Source: Candidatus Nanoarchaeia archaeon
GTDB lineage: Archaea > Nanoarchaeota > Nanoarchaeia > SCGC-AAA011-G17 > JAFCDX01
DNA length: 10,395 bases
Reading direction: 5' to 3'
NCBI GenBank assembly: GCA_028717785.1
Contig: JAQUND010000050.1
Coordinates: 1-10,395, forward strand
The notes below the pieces were generated by a model. It was not told the DNA's origin and searched no databases. It was given only the letters and a program-made list of their open reading frames with translations. A program made the translations under genes and the position numbers. Positions 1 through 5,997 of this stretch are shown piece after piece (within the stretch, counting starts at the first letter, position 1; each line of letters begins with the position of its first letter).

Positions 1-98
1 AAACCTTTAATACCGTTTATCATACCAGAAATTAAAAAACTCAACCAAACTAATAAACCTAATCCACCAACTAATAAACTAATTATCATTATTGTCAT
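1..98 (-). CDS. Small membrane protein, 3' part beyond window
   Basis: This partial reading frame starts with ATG at 98 and stays open to the window edge, giving 32 codons. The start is preceded by GGAG seven bases upstream (in GACGGAGCATCAAC), a convincing ribosome binding site. The visible residues are almost entirely hydrophobic (M-T-I-M-I-I-S-L-L-V-G-G-L-G-L-L-V-W-L and onward), so an N-terminal membrane segment or signal anchor covers about residues 3-25. The start overlaps the end of the upstream 115-aa membrane-protein gene by 20 bp, which suggests translational coupling. Two adjacent small membrane proteins after a late promoter could belong to lysis or envelope functions, but nothing here identifies them as holin or spanin. 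Function unknown. Confidence 0.65.
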   Translation of the reverse strand, partial: MTIMIISLLVGGLGLLVWLSFLISGMINGIKG

Positions 99-426
99 GT
101 TGATGCTCCGTCAAGTAAGAGTTATATTTTTTACTCCATTCTTCAAATTGACCAGGTTGAGTATATAAATTTTGTACGTTTTCTTTTAATTTAATTAATA
201 AACTATCGTAGTCTAGTATATCCATTTCGTTCCACATTTTAAATAATGATACATTAATTATATTCCATGTTTGTAGACTGCCTGTTTTAAATCCTTCAAC
301 TTTACCTAATGATATTTGTTGTTCTGAAGGATTGTTTTGATTTTTATTAGAATATGAAAGTTCTAATAGTCTAATACATACAAACAAAATTAAAGCTTGA
401 ATGATTAGTAATGCTGTTATTCCCAT
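79..426 (-). CDS. Hypothetical membrane-anchored protein, 115 aa
   Basis: I do not recognise this protein. Residues about 3-22 (ITALLIIQALILFVCIRLLE) form one hydrophobic N-terminal segment, probably a signal anchor. The remaining ~90 residues are polar and soluble, with a Trp-containing stretch (TWNIINVSLFKMWNEMDILD) and a His/Asn/Asp-rich tail. An N-in anchor with the body on the far side of the inner membrane is the simplest topology. A TATAAATA late-promoter box lies at 480-487, so the gene is probably transcribed late. The ribosome binding site before the ATG is weak (AAAAGG with only four bases of spacing). The 3' end overlaps the next small membrane-protein gene by 20 bp. The pair could act in lysis or lysis control, but no motif proves that. 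Confidence 0.75.
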   Translation of the reverse strand: MGITALLIIQALILFVCIRLLELSYSNKNQNNPSEQQISLGKVEGFKTGSLQTWNIINVSLFKMWNEMDILDYDSLLIKLKENVQNLYTQPGQFEEWSKKYNSYLTEHQHDNNDN

Positions 427-479
427 AGAGCCTTTTATAAATGAATGAAATTGTAGATACTATTAATATAACATATTCA

Positions 480-487
480 TATTTATA
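480..487 (-). promoter_or_regulatory. T4-type late promoter box, 115-aa gene
   Basis: The minus strand reads TATAAATA, identical to the T4 late-promoter consensus recognised by gp55-type sigma factors. It lies about 54 bp before the ATG at 426, in the intergenic region after hsp20. Transcription would start near 473. Confidence 0.6.
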
Positions 488-507
488 TATCAAGAGTTTA
501 ATCAATT

Positions 508-522
508 AGTTTACTGGCAAAA
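508..522. repeat. 15-bp inverted repeat, arm downstream of hsp20
   Basis: AGTTTACTGGCAAAA on the plus strand is the exact reverse complement of 1082-1096. The two arms flank hsp20. In an hsp20 transcript this arm reads UUUUGCCAGUAAACU in the 3' untranslated region and can pair with the leader arm. Confidence 0.75.
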
Positions 523-550
523 CCGTTATAATTAAACCTTTTGGGTAACA

Positions 551-574
551 TTTATTATCAATTTAGATAATAAA
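551..574 (-). other. AT-rich stem-loop after hsp20
   Basis: A perfect 9-bp inverted repeat (TTTATTATC / GATAATAAA) with a 6-nt loop begins 10 bases after the hsp20 stop codon. It has no GC-rich stem and no following U tract, so it is not a textbook terminator. It could stabilise the 3' end or pause transcription. Confidence 0.4.
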
Positions 575-583
575 ATATACACG

Positions 584-1033
584 TTATTGAATTTTAACTT
601 CTATCTGATTTGACTGCTTTTCTGGTGCAATAGGAATAGTTATTTTCAAAAGTCCTTTATCAAGTGAAGCATTAATTTTAGTTAAGTCAAACTTATCATT
701 AATGCGCCACGCCATATTAAATGACTTCTGTGTAATTCCTTGATATGCATAACGTTTTTCTGTTAAACTTGCTTTAGTAATGGGTTCTTTTTCTCTTTTA
801 TTATGTGAAATTGAAAGTACATCATCTTTAACATCAATCTTAATATCTTGTTTATCTAATCCTATAGCTGCAATATTAAGATTTAATCCTTCATTAGTTT
901 CATATATATCAACAGGATAATCAATCTTTTTTAATAAAGGAAGAGGGCTAAAAAAATCATTACCATTAAAAAAGTCTTTAAAAAATACATCTTCAAAAAT
1001 TGAGGGAATATCATTTGTAGTTAAGTAGTTCAT
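584..1033 (-). CDS. hsp20: Small heat shock protein, Hsp20/alpha-crystallin family
   Basis: This is a 149-aa small heat shock protein, an ATP-independent holdase that binds unfolding proteins in the cytoplasm. An N-terminal arm rich in Phe and Asp (residues 1-36) precedes an alpha-crystallin domain at about 37-136, beginning with the typical YPVDIYETNEGLNLNIA strand. The family signature A-x-LxxGxL-x-I-x-IP appears as NASLDKGLLKITIPI near residue 122. The C-terminal I-E-V tripeptide (near residue 144) fits the I-x-I/V motif used for oligomer assembly. Length is normal. A strong AAGGAGG site lies six bases before the ATG. A T4-type late promoter at 1109-1116 drives it. Hsp20 genes are common in T4-like marine phages, where a role in virion protein folding is assumed rather than shown. 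Confidence 0.96.
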   Translation of the reverse strand: MNYLTTNDIPSIFEDVFFKDFFNGNDFFSPLPLLKKIDYPVDIYETNEGLNLNIAAIGLDKQDIKIDVKDDVLSISHNKREKEPITKASLTEKRYAYQGITQKSFNMAWRINDKFDLTKINASLDKGLLKITIPIAPEKQSNQIEVKIQ

Positions 1034-1036
1034 ACT

Positions 1037-1056
1037 AAACCTCCTTTAAATGGTTT
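1037..1056 (-). promoter_or_regulatory. SD-sequestering hairpin in hsp20 leader (candidate RNA thermometer)
   Basis: In the hsp20 leader RNA, AAACC (1056-1052) can pair with GGUUU (1041-1037), leaving a 10-nt loop. The GG of GGUUU is the last GG of the AAGGAGG ribosome binding site, so this weak 5-bp stem would partly mask it. Small heat shock genes are often controlled by such heat-labile hairpins (ROSE, fourU). The fit here is an inference from pairing alone. Confidence 0.35.
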
Positions 1057-1060
1057 GTTT

Positions 1061-1079
1061 GGATTCCCTAAGGTAATCC
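1061..1079 (-). other. Leader hairpin upstream of hsp20
   Basis: The minus strand reads GGATTACCTTAGGGAATCC. GGATT pairs with AATCC, then after an A-G mismatch CC pairs with GG around a TTA loop. It lies between the late promoter and the ribosome binding site, so it is in the hsp20 leader RNA. Its role is unknown. Confidence 0.5.
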
Positions 1080-1081
1080 GA

Positions 1082-1096
1082 TTTTGCCAGTAAACT
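1082..1096. repeat. 15-bp inverted repeat, arm in hsp20 leader
   Basis: TTTTGCCAGTAAACT on the plus strand is the exact reverse complement of 508-522. It lies just downstream of the late-promoter box, so the arm would be in the first bases of the hsp20 mRNA. Confidence 0.75.
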
Positions 1097-1108
1097 TATT
1101 TCAAATAC

Positions 1109-1116
1109 TATTTATA
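1109..1116 (-). promoter_or_regulatory. T4-type late promoter box, hsp20
   Basis: Exact TATAAATA on the minus strand lies 76 bp before the hsp20 ATG, in the gap after the 83-aa gene. Expected start is near 1102, giving a leader of about 70 nt that contains one arm of the 15-bp repeat and two hairpins. Confidence 0.7.
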
Positions 1117-1120
1117 TATT

Positions 1121-1372
1121 TTACATTACAGGATCGCCATCAGTATTGTAGTTAATCCACGTACGAACGGCTAAATCAGCTGCTTTTTCAAAAGTAACAG
1201 TATCTACCGGACTAAAATCACCAGTAGTTGCTTCTGGAATAAGTTCTGCTACTTTTGCCCAAAAAGCTTCTGTTGCTAAAGCTACGATTTTATCTGTTCT
1301 TTCTTTTGAAAATACTTCTGTTTGTTCTGTTAAATATCTATCTGCACATTTCATATAATTATTGTTTTTCAT
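1121..1372 (-). CDS. Hypothetical protein, 83 aa, with CTS-like leader
   Basis: I do not recognise this protein. It is soluble, with no membrane segment. Residues 9-17 (ADRYLTEQT) contain the aromatic-L-x-E pattern found near the start of all five genes in this late block. In T4, similar N-terminal peptides target internal proteins to the prohead and are cut after L/I-x-E by the gp21 protease. The rest is helical (KIVALATEAFWAKVAELIPEA) and ends in a short tail, NYNTDGDPVM. The AAAGGA ribosome binding site lies just before the ATG, nine bases after the stop of the 95-aa gene, so the two are co-transcribed. A minor internal virion protein is the best guess; it is inference only. Confidence 0.8.
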   Translation of the reverse strand: MKNNNYMKCADRYLTEQTEVFSKERTDKIVALATEAFWAKVAELIPEATTGDFSPVDTVTFEKAADLAVRTWINYNTDGDPVM

Positions 1373-1381
1373 AGTTTTCCT

Positions 1382-1669
1382 TTAGATATCAATATTCATT
1401 AGTCTAACCAATTCGTCTGCTATTACAGTAAACATTGGTTTTTTTGATAGGGTTTCTATAATTTTATCGTTACCGTACTTATCGTCTTCAACAACATTTA
1501 AACTATTTCTTAAAGCCATCATAATATTTTTTTGACTTTCTTCATCAAGATTATCGAAGTATATTTCAATTTTATCAGTAGGTTCAATATTTGTACTATC
1601 TGATTCTTCTGGATCTTGTTCCATCAGATAATTAGCCTTTCCTAAATATTGATCTCTAAATTTTATCAT
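1382..1669 (-). CDS. Hypothetical protein, 95 aa, with CTS-like leader
   Basis: This is an unrecognised acidic soluble protein. Near the N-terminus, residues 14-19 (YLMEQD) carry the aromatic-L-x-E pattern that recurs in the neighbouring genes and resembles a T4 gp21 cleavage site (L-x-E). The rest is rich in Asp and Glu, with predicted helices such as DEESQKNIMMALRNSLNVVE and a hydrophobic C-terminal helix (MFTVIADELVRLMNIDI). Its ATG directly abuts the TAA of the upstream 83-aa gene, with no base between them. Its ribosome binding site AAGGA lies inside that gene's last codons, so translation is coupled. The function is unknown, and packaging into the head is inferred from the leader only. 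Confidence 0.8.
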   Translation of the reverse strand: MIKFRDQYLGKANYLMEQDPEESDSTNIEPTDKIEIYFDNLDEESQKNIMMALRNSLNVVEDDKYGNDKIIETLSKKPMFTVIADELVRLMNIDI

Positions 1670-1921
1670 TTATACAATCCTTGGGAGATCTTTAGCAATT
1701 CTTGGCCATACTTCTTGTATAAGAGTTGCATAAACAGTTTCAGCTAATTCGTCTTCGCCGGTTTCTTCTTTAGCCAATCTTAAAACGATTTCTTTAAACT
1801 CTTCACCAGTAACAATTTGGTCTAAAAGAAATTTAGCTGTTTCAATAGCAATATCACCTTCTAAATCCATTGTATATTCTTCAAGAAAACGATCTACTAC
1901 TTTCTTATCTCTTGTATCCAT
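1670..1921 (-). CDS. Hypothetical protein, 83 aa, with CTS-like leader
   Basis: This is an unrecognised small acidic protein, predicted all-helical. The start region VVDRFLEEYTM (residues 8-18) matches the ADRYLTEQT region of the other 83-aa gene two positions downstream, so the two may be distant paralogs or share only a leader. FLEE gives the L-x-E tripeptide expected of a T4-type prohead protease site. The ATG follows GGAGATATTAAA, a good ribosome binding site. The gene sits 12 bp after the 448-aa gene. A TATAAATA box at 1972-1979, inside the 3' end of that gene, could give it an additional late promoter. Confidence 0.8.
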   Translation of the reverse strand: MDTRDKKVVDRFLEEYTMDLEGDIAIETAKFLLDQIVTGEEFKEIVLRLAKEETGEDELAETVYATLIQEVWPRIAKDLPRIV

Positions 1922-1933
1922 TTTAATATCTCC

Positions 1934-3280
1934 TTATTCTGGACTTTCAGGGCTCTGAGTTAATCCATACTTATTTATAATATTTGTCTTATCAACTACA
2001 GATTTAGCCTTATCATCATATCCTATAAAGTATTTATTGTTTTTGTTTTGATAAATGAAAATTACACCGTTATTTTTTAATACATATCTCCAGCCATTTT
2101 TAACTTTATCAGTTGGTTGTATAGAATTTGGAGCTTGTTTTAATTCATTATCAAGTTCAAATGCTAATATACCTAAAGCTTGTTTGTTTTTACTTGTATC
2201 AGTTGTTATTTCTGGTTTATCTTCAACATCATTTGTTTTAGTATCTATTGTATTAGTTTCTGGTGTTTCTTCAGTATTAGTATCTTCAGTTGGTGGATTT
2301 TGTTCGTTTTTAATTAGTTCGTCTAGTTCCTTTTGAAGATCTTCGTCTTTATCAAGTTTTTTAGCTTTTTCTTTGCTTCCTGTAGGTTCGTCTGTTTTAA
2401 CAGCTATATAGTTATGTTTAGGATTAAAAGAGAATTCAATTGGATTATTTTTAGAACTCGAGGCAACAATCCATTTTCCATCTTTATCCTTAAAAACATA
2501 TTTTTCTTCTTCATTAATAAAACAAATATCTTCTACAAACAAATCATATAAGTCTTTATCATATTCAACAGATGCAGCTAAAGGAAATTTCCAATCCTTC
2601 CAACTGACTTTATTTTGTTTCATTTTTTCAGGATTTGGAACTAATGAAGAGTAATCATTTTTATTTATTTCTACTTTAAATGGAATACCTTTAGTTTTCT
2701 TAGTCTTTTCACCTTTTGATATATCTGATAAACTAAATACGTCTTGACTTTTTTGTGCTGCTATCCAAGACTTAAATAACATTCCTAATCCACCTTGTTT
2801 ATTAGGAGCTGCGAAATATTTTTCACCAGAACCATCTATACCTACAAAATATCTATCATCGCCTTCTTGATCTTTAATATGATATAAAACTATAGCTCCA
2901 CCGTTATTTAATCTATAAACAGCAGTTGATTCTTGATCCCCTAAAATTTCAGCTATATTATCTGATGCATCTTTATCATTCCATTTACCATTAAAAAGTT
3001 CTTTAATATAATACTTTAGCCTTTCTTTATTAGATTTATTAATATCAGCAGTTAGTTTACCAAATATATTCGAATAACCTTTTTGGCTGACTTCTGTAGT
3101 ATTATACTGTTTTGGTATGATTTTACGTGATGTAGAACCTGCAATTTTTCTAAGAAAGTTCATTGAGTTTCGTGGATCAAAGTCTTTCCAATGACCGGCT
3201 AACCATTGTAAACCTAATATTTCATTTAATGGTTCTTCAGTAAAATAATACTTATTAAATGATACATTATTGCAATTCAT
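1934..3280 (-). CDS. Hypothetical late protein, 448 aa, repeated beta motif and acidic linker
   Basis: I do not recognise this protein by family. The N-terminus (residues 8-20, FNKYYFTEEPLNE) has the aromatic-F-x-E leader shared by five adjacent genes. Two copies of a motif Y-x-L-[NK]-N-x-G-x-I-x-[LI]-Y, followed by [RK]-Y-F-[VI]-G-[IY]-D, are visible at about 122-149 and 399-423. The upstream 332-aa protein has a third. These look like short beta-sheet modules. Residues about 300-366 form a low-complexity Thr/Glu/Asp/Lys linker between the modules. The start codon lies 14 bp inside the end of the upstream gene and is preceded by GGAGATATTA, so the pair is translationally coupled. Likely a late, possibly packaged, structural or ejected protein; this is inference from promoter, leader and position. 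Confidence 0.8.
   Translation of the reverse strand: MNCNNVSFNKYYFTEEPLNEILGLQWLAGHWKDFDPRNSMNFLRKIAGSTSRKIIPKQYNTTEVSQKGYSNIFGKLTADINKSNKERLKYYIKELFNGKWNDKDASDNIAEILGDQESTAVYRLNNGGAIVLYHIKDQEGDDRYFVGIDGSGEKYFAAPNKQGGLGMLFKSWIAAQKSQDVFSLSDISKGEKTKKTKGIPFKVEINKNDYSSLVPNPEKMKQNKVSWKDWKFPLAASVEYDKDLYDLFVEDICFINEEEKYVFKDKDGKWIVASSSKNNPIEFSFNPKHNYIAVKTDEPTGSKEKAKKLDKDEDLQKELDELIKNEQNPPTEDTNTEETPETNTIDTKTNDVEDKPEITTDTSKNKQALGILAFELDNELKQAPNSIQPTDKVKNGWRYVLKNNGVIFIYQNKNNKYFIGYDDKAKSVVDKTNIINKYGLTQSPESPE
1972..1979 (-). promoter_or_regulatory. Candidate T4-type late promoter inside 3' end of 448-aa gene
   Basis: Exact TATAAATA on the minus strand lies 51 bp before the ATG of the 83-aa gene at 1921. 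It overlaps codons for Ile-Asn-Lys, so coding use alone could explain it. The spacing to the next gene is like that of the intergenic boxes. Confidence 0.45.
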
Positions 3281-4265
3281 TAATATCTCCTTTTATCCAT
3301 CTTATTTTTGAGCCACCTGGTTTAGTTCTCCAAACTTCAAGCATACCAATACCATTAGCCCATACATACGAATCCTTACCTTCAAATATTAACAATCCAT
3401 TTACATTGTCTTTTAAGTCTAATAAATAAACCGATTTATTTCCACTATAATATTTATATCCGGACCCTAAATTATTATAAAATCTATCGCGTTTAAAAAC
3501 CCTATCAAAATGATACGGTTCTTTAGCTAATGTACTACTTTTTTTACCATCGCCCCAAAATCTTTCTAGCATATTATATTCATCAATAGATATATCAACT
3601 ATACCTAAATCAGTTTCATTTTTAGTAGTTGTATCTATAGACAATGGAGCTGCACGTTTTTTAGGCTTTAATACCTGATAAAAATCATCATCAACAAAAG
3701 AACTAGCTTTTACTAATGGCTGATTTTTTGTTTTAGCTAATGCATCTGCGGAAAATTGCTGAAACGTGGTTCCTATCTTACTTACAAAAAAATCATTAGT
3801 CTTAGTCTTATCTATTCCAATAAATCTACTAATATATCCGCTTGAGTCTTCAGTAGTAAATAATATAATTTTTCCACCATTATTTAACTCATAAACTGTT
3901 ATTGCTAATACATTTACAAAGTTATCTAATTTTTCACCTTTATCATCTAGTTCACCAGTATAAACATTTTTAACGTATATATCACCTAAATCTTTTCTCA
4001 GACGCTTCTTTAAAAGTACTGGACTGACTTTTCTAGCTTTTTCTAATTTTTGATTATATTCTTCTGTAGTTCTAATTGTGGAAACTATTTCTCTCTTTAA
4101 AGTATCAGAAACCTTATCATATGACTTTTCATCAACTTTAGATAGATACTTTAGTTTATCTGCATTTACACCAACAACTCTCTTTTTTAATATATTACTG
4201 GTAAATGCTCTACGAATATCATCTAATATACTCTCAGAGATGAAATAATAATTGGTAAAATCCAT
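3267..4265 (-). CDS. Hypothetical late protein, 332 aa, shares domain with 448-aa neighbour
   Basis: The family is not recognised. The N-terminus DFTNYYFISESILDD has an I-S-E site after an aromatic run, like a T4 capsid-targeting leader. Residues about 20-100 are charged and helical. Around 124-153 lies the module VYELNNGGKIILF followed by RFIGIDK, which closely matches VYRLNNGGAIVLY and RYFVGIDG in the next gene; the surrounding 60 residues also align loosely. A more divergent beta-rich segment (SVYLLDLKDNVNGLLIFEG) is near 278-296. The ATG has AAGGA upstream with good spacing, and a late promoter lies at 4303-4310. It overlaps the 448-aa gene by 14 bp. The two are probably products of an old duplication and may act together; packaging in the virion is an inference. 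Confidence 0.8.
   Translation of the reverse strand: MDFTNYYFISESILDDIRRAFTSNILKKRVVGVNADKLKYLSKVDEKSYDKVSDTLKREIVSTIRTTEEYNQKLEKARKVSPVLLKKRLRKDLGDIYVKNVYTGELDDKGEKLDNFVNVLAITVYELNNGGKIILFTTEDSSGYISRFIGIDKTKTNDFFVSKIGTTFQQFSADALAKTKNQPLVKASSFVDDDFYQVLKPKKRAAPLSIDTTTKNETDLGIVDISIDEYNMLERFWGDGKKSSTLAKEPYHFDRVFKRDRFYNNLGSGYKYYSGNKSVYLLDLKDNVNGLLIFEGKDSYVWANGIGMLEVWRTKPGGSKIRWIKGDINELQ
3451..3458 (-). promoter_or_regulatory. TATAAATA inside 332-aa gene (probably fortuitous)
   Basis: An exact late-promoter octamer occurs within coding sequence (Tyr-Lys-Tyr codons), about 170 bp before the next start at 3280. It is the only one of six boxes not close to a gene start. It is listed for completeness. 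Confidence 0.2.
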
Positions 4266-4280
4266 TTGAATTCCTTGATT

Positions 4281-4330
4281 GGATAAAATAGTTTCTCTCT
4301 ATTATTTATATAAATTGAAACTATTTATCC
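4281..4330. repeat. Imperfect palindrome around a late promoter
   Basis: Arms at 4281-4295 and 4317-4330 are complementary over 14 bp with a single bulged A (GGATAAATAGTTTC on the minus strand, then its complement). The 21-nt loop carries the TATAAATA box. The first arm includes the last two codons and the stop of the HNH gene. In RNA it would form a hairpin at the end of the HNH message. Confidence 0.7.
4303..4310 (-). promoter_or_regulatory. T4-type late promoter box, 332-aa/448-aa operon
   Basis: Exact TATAAATA on the minus strand lies 38 bp before the ATG at 4265, in the 55-bp gap after the HNH gene. It sits in the loop of a 14-bp palindrome. It probably starts the late operon that runs through five genes. 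Confidence 0.65.
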
Positions 4331-4884
4331 TGATCAAGTTCAACATTCCAATAAATAAACTGTCTCCATTTCTCATTATTCATCATATTAGTTATATGAC
4401 TGAATTTGTTCATTATACTACTAGTAAAATCTTCTGCTAATAATGGAGCATATGGTTTTTGTAAAATTTTCATTCCTGCTTCTTCTGGAAGTCTATTATT
4501 TTTCTTAGAGTTACATTTTAAGCAAGAACATACTATATTATTCCAATTAGTAGACCCACCCCTACTTTTAGGGACAATATGGTCAAACGTAAACTTATTT
4601 AATGAAACTGAACTTCCGCAATAAGCACACTTACCATGATCACGAACATATACATTTCTACGCGTAAATGGCTGAAAAAACTTAATATTTTTACGTGGCT
4701 TAATAAAATATAATAGCCTAATAACACATGGCATATTCATTGCTGTAGACCATGATCTAAGCATCTTATCATCATAAGATTCTAATATTTCAGCCTTATT
4801 TGTATACCATAAACATATAGCTTCCTGCCAACTAACTATACTTAAAGGCATATAAGCCGCATTTAATACTAGTACTTCGTTCAT
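4321..4884 (-). CDS. HNH endonuclease, 187 aa
   Basis: This is an HNH-family nuclease, a metal-dependent DNA-cutting enzyme with a beta-beta-alpha active site. The zinc knuckle is complete: C86-x-x-C89 (KCAYCG) and C121-x-x-C124 (CLKC). The catalytic region includes D101-H102 in FDHIVPKSRGG, then N116 in NWNNIVCSC and N125 after the last Cys. The N-terminal ~70 residues (MNEVLVLNAAYMPLSIVSWQ...) are typical of a widespread bacterial and phage HNH family whose natural target is usually unknown. The gene starts eight bases after the methyltransferase stop, with GGGAGAT as ribosome binding site overlapping that stop, so the two are one translational unit. It may be a homing or packaging nuclease, or a restriction partner of the methyltransferase. 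The nuclease family call is firm; the role is not. Confidence 0.93.
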   Translation of the reverse strand: MNEVLVLNAAYMPLSIVSWQEAICLWYTNKAEILESYDDKMLRSWSTAMNMPCVIRLLYFIKPRKNIKFFQPFTRRNVYVRDHGKCAYCGSSVSLNKFTFDHIVPKSRGGSTNWNNIVCSCLKCNSKKNNRLPEEAGMKILQKPYAPLLAEDFTSSIMNKFSHITNMMNNEKWRQFIYWNVELDQDK

Positions 4885-4892
4885 ACATCTCC

Positions 4893-5786
4893 CTAACCAA
4901 ACAATGTTGTCAGTTCGTTTTCTCCATAGTTTTCTAAGCGTTTAAGTGATTTATCTACATATTCCTGATTAATATCTATACCAATAAATTGTCTTCCTGT
5001 TCTTTTAGCTTCTTTAACTGTAGTACCAGAACCCGAAAACGGGTCTAAAATTATATCTCCTTTATTACTCCACGTTATAATATGGTCATGGGCTAACTGT
5101 GATGGGAACACTGCAGGATGCCACGCCCATTCCTCAATATTTTTAACATTAGCTGACTGCTCAGTATTTATTATCCATATATTATATCTTGCTCCGAATT
5201 CTTTTAATGGGTTATTTTCAAAGTCTCTACATTCGACTAAATCATCATCCCATTTTCTTTTGTTCTTAACATTACCATGATGCGGTAATTTATTCTTATT
5301 ATACGTTACATTTTTTCTATCCTTAATTAAATTTACAGACTTGGGCTTGCCCTTTGATAAAATAAACATATATTCAAAACACTGATGATATCTAATTTGG
5401 TCTGGATATCTAACACCCGGTTTTTGATATATCATAGTATCATGTAAATTAAATCCTATATCCATAAAGTGTAATGCCTGTCTAAAAGAATTACCTGTTT
5501 CCGTTTTACCATCATCAGTTCCATCTACTGTTTGATCTCCTACTACCCACGCAACTACTCCGCCCATTTTTGTAACTCTAAACAATTGAGCCGCTAATTT
5601 CTCAAAAGGAAACGAAAAATTACCTATAACCTTCTGATTTGTATCTAACTTATTATTATAATTGCGTATAGCGTCATACGGCGGACTTGTAACGCACATA
5701 TCAATACAATTATCCGGAAAATCAGTTAATACATCTACGTTACTTCCACACACAATATTATTTAAACATTCTTCAAATTTATACAT
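4893..5786 (-). CDS. DNA methyltransferase, N4-cytosine/N6-adenine type, beta class
   Basis: This 297-aa enzyme transfers a methyl group from S-adenosylmethionine to the exocyclic amine of cytosine or adenine in DNA. The catalytic motif IV is T33-S-P-P-Y-D38 near the N-terminus. Motif I, the SAM-binding DPFSGSGTT, is at about 248-256, followed by the motif II-like FIGIDIN near 267. The order IV before I makes it beta class (N6_N4_Mtase family). S-P-P-Y is common in N4-cytosine enzymes but occurs in N6-adenine ones too, so the base is not settled. The middle section (about 150-220) is the likely target-recognition region. A strong AAGGAGT site precedes the ATG. It follows the tRNA-Ser(GGA) gene and precedes the HNH gene. 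Phages use such enzymes to evade restriction. Confidence 0.95.
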   Translation of the reverse strand: MYKFEECLNNIVCGSNVDVLTDFPDNCIDMCVTSPPYDAIRNYNNKLDTNQKVIGNFSFPFEKLAAQLFRVTKMGGVVAWVVGDQTVDGTDDGKTETGNSFRQALHFMDIGFNLHDTMIYQKPGVRYPDQIRYHQCFEYMFILSKGKPKSVNLIKDRKNVTYNKNKLPHHGNVKNKRKWDDDLVECRDFENNPLKEFGARYNIWIINTEQSANVKNIEEWAWHPAVFPSQLAHDHIITWSNKGDIILDPFSGSGTTVKEAKRTGRQFIGIDINQEYVDKSLKRLENYGENELTTLFG

Positions 5787-5807
5787 TCAATACTCCTTAT
5801 TAAACAA

Positions 5808-5896
5808 TGGTGGAAGGTACAGGACTTGAACCTATAAGTCTATTTCTAGGCGGTAGATTTCCAATCTACTAGCTTACCAATTAGCTATAACCTTCC
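5808..5896 (-). tRNA. tRNA-Ser(GGA), class II, CCA encoded
   Basis: The acceptor stem GGAAGGT/ACCTTCC is perfect, the T arm has loop TTCAAGT, and the anticodon stem GTAGA/TCTAC closes the loop TTGGAAA, giving anticodon GGA with a normal U33. A long variable arm contains CTA-GAAA-TAG. CCA is encoded. Discriminator base 73 is A, which is unusual for a bacterial tRNA-Ser (normally G) and is the leucine identity base. The D arm is slightly irregular: TAGC/GCTA leaves no base 26. Confidence 0.85.
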
Positions 5897-5906
5897 GTAA
5901 TATTCG

Positions 5907-5994
5907 TGGTAGTGATAGGATTTGAACCTATAAAACCATTGCTGGTTTAAACAGTTTTCGAGACTGCTTGACTTTCCCTACTGTCAACACTACC
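5907..5994 (-). tRNA. tRNA-Ser(CGA), class II, CCA not encoded
   Basis: The acceptor is GGTAGTG/CACTACC, the T arm ATAGG-TTCAAAT-CCTAT, and the anticodon stem GCAGT/ACTGT with loop CTCGAAA, giving CGA. The variable arm is a very clean 6-bp hairpin, AAACCA-GCAA-TGGTTT. Base 73 is A, followed by CGA rather than CCA, so the tail would have to be added after processing. A73 in a serine tRNA is again unusual. Confidence 0.88.
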
Positions 5995-5997
5995 TTA

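Noticed and set aside
551..574. Intrinsic terminator after hsp20
   Set aside because: The hairpin is perfect but entirely AT-rich and lacks a following U tract, so I list it only as a stem-loop.
2055..2551. Two plus-strand reading frames opposite the 448-aa gene (2055-2336 and 2333-2551)
   Set aside because: They mirror the low-complexity Thr/Glu/Asp linker and Lys-rich codons of the minus-strand gene, giving Ser/Val- and Phe-rich nonsense. There is no ribosome binding site, and every supported gene is on the minus strand.
4406..4624. Plus-strand reading frame opposite the HNH gene
   Set aside because: It is antisense to a clear HNH domain, has no ribosome binding site and no recognisable composition.
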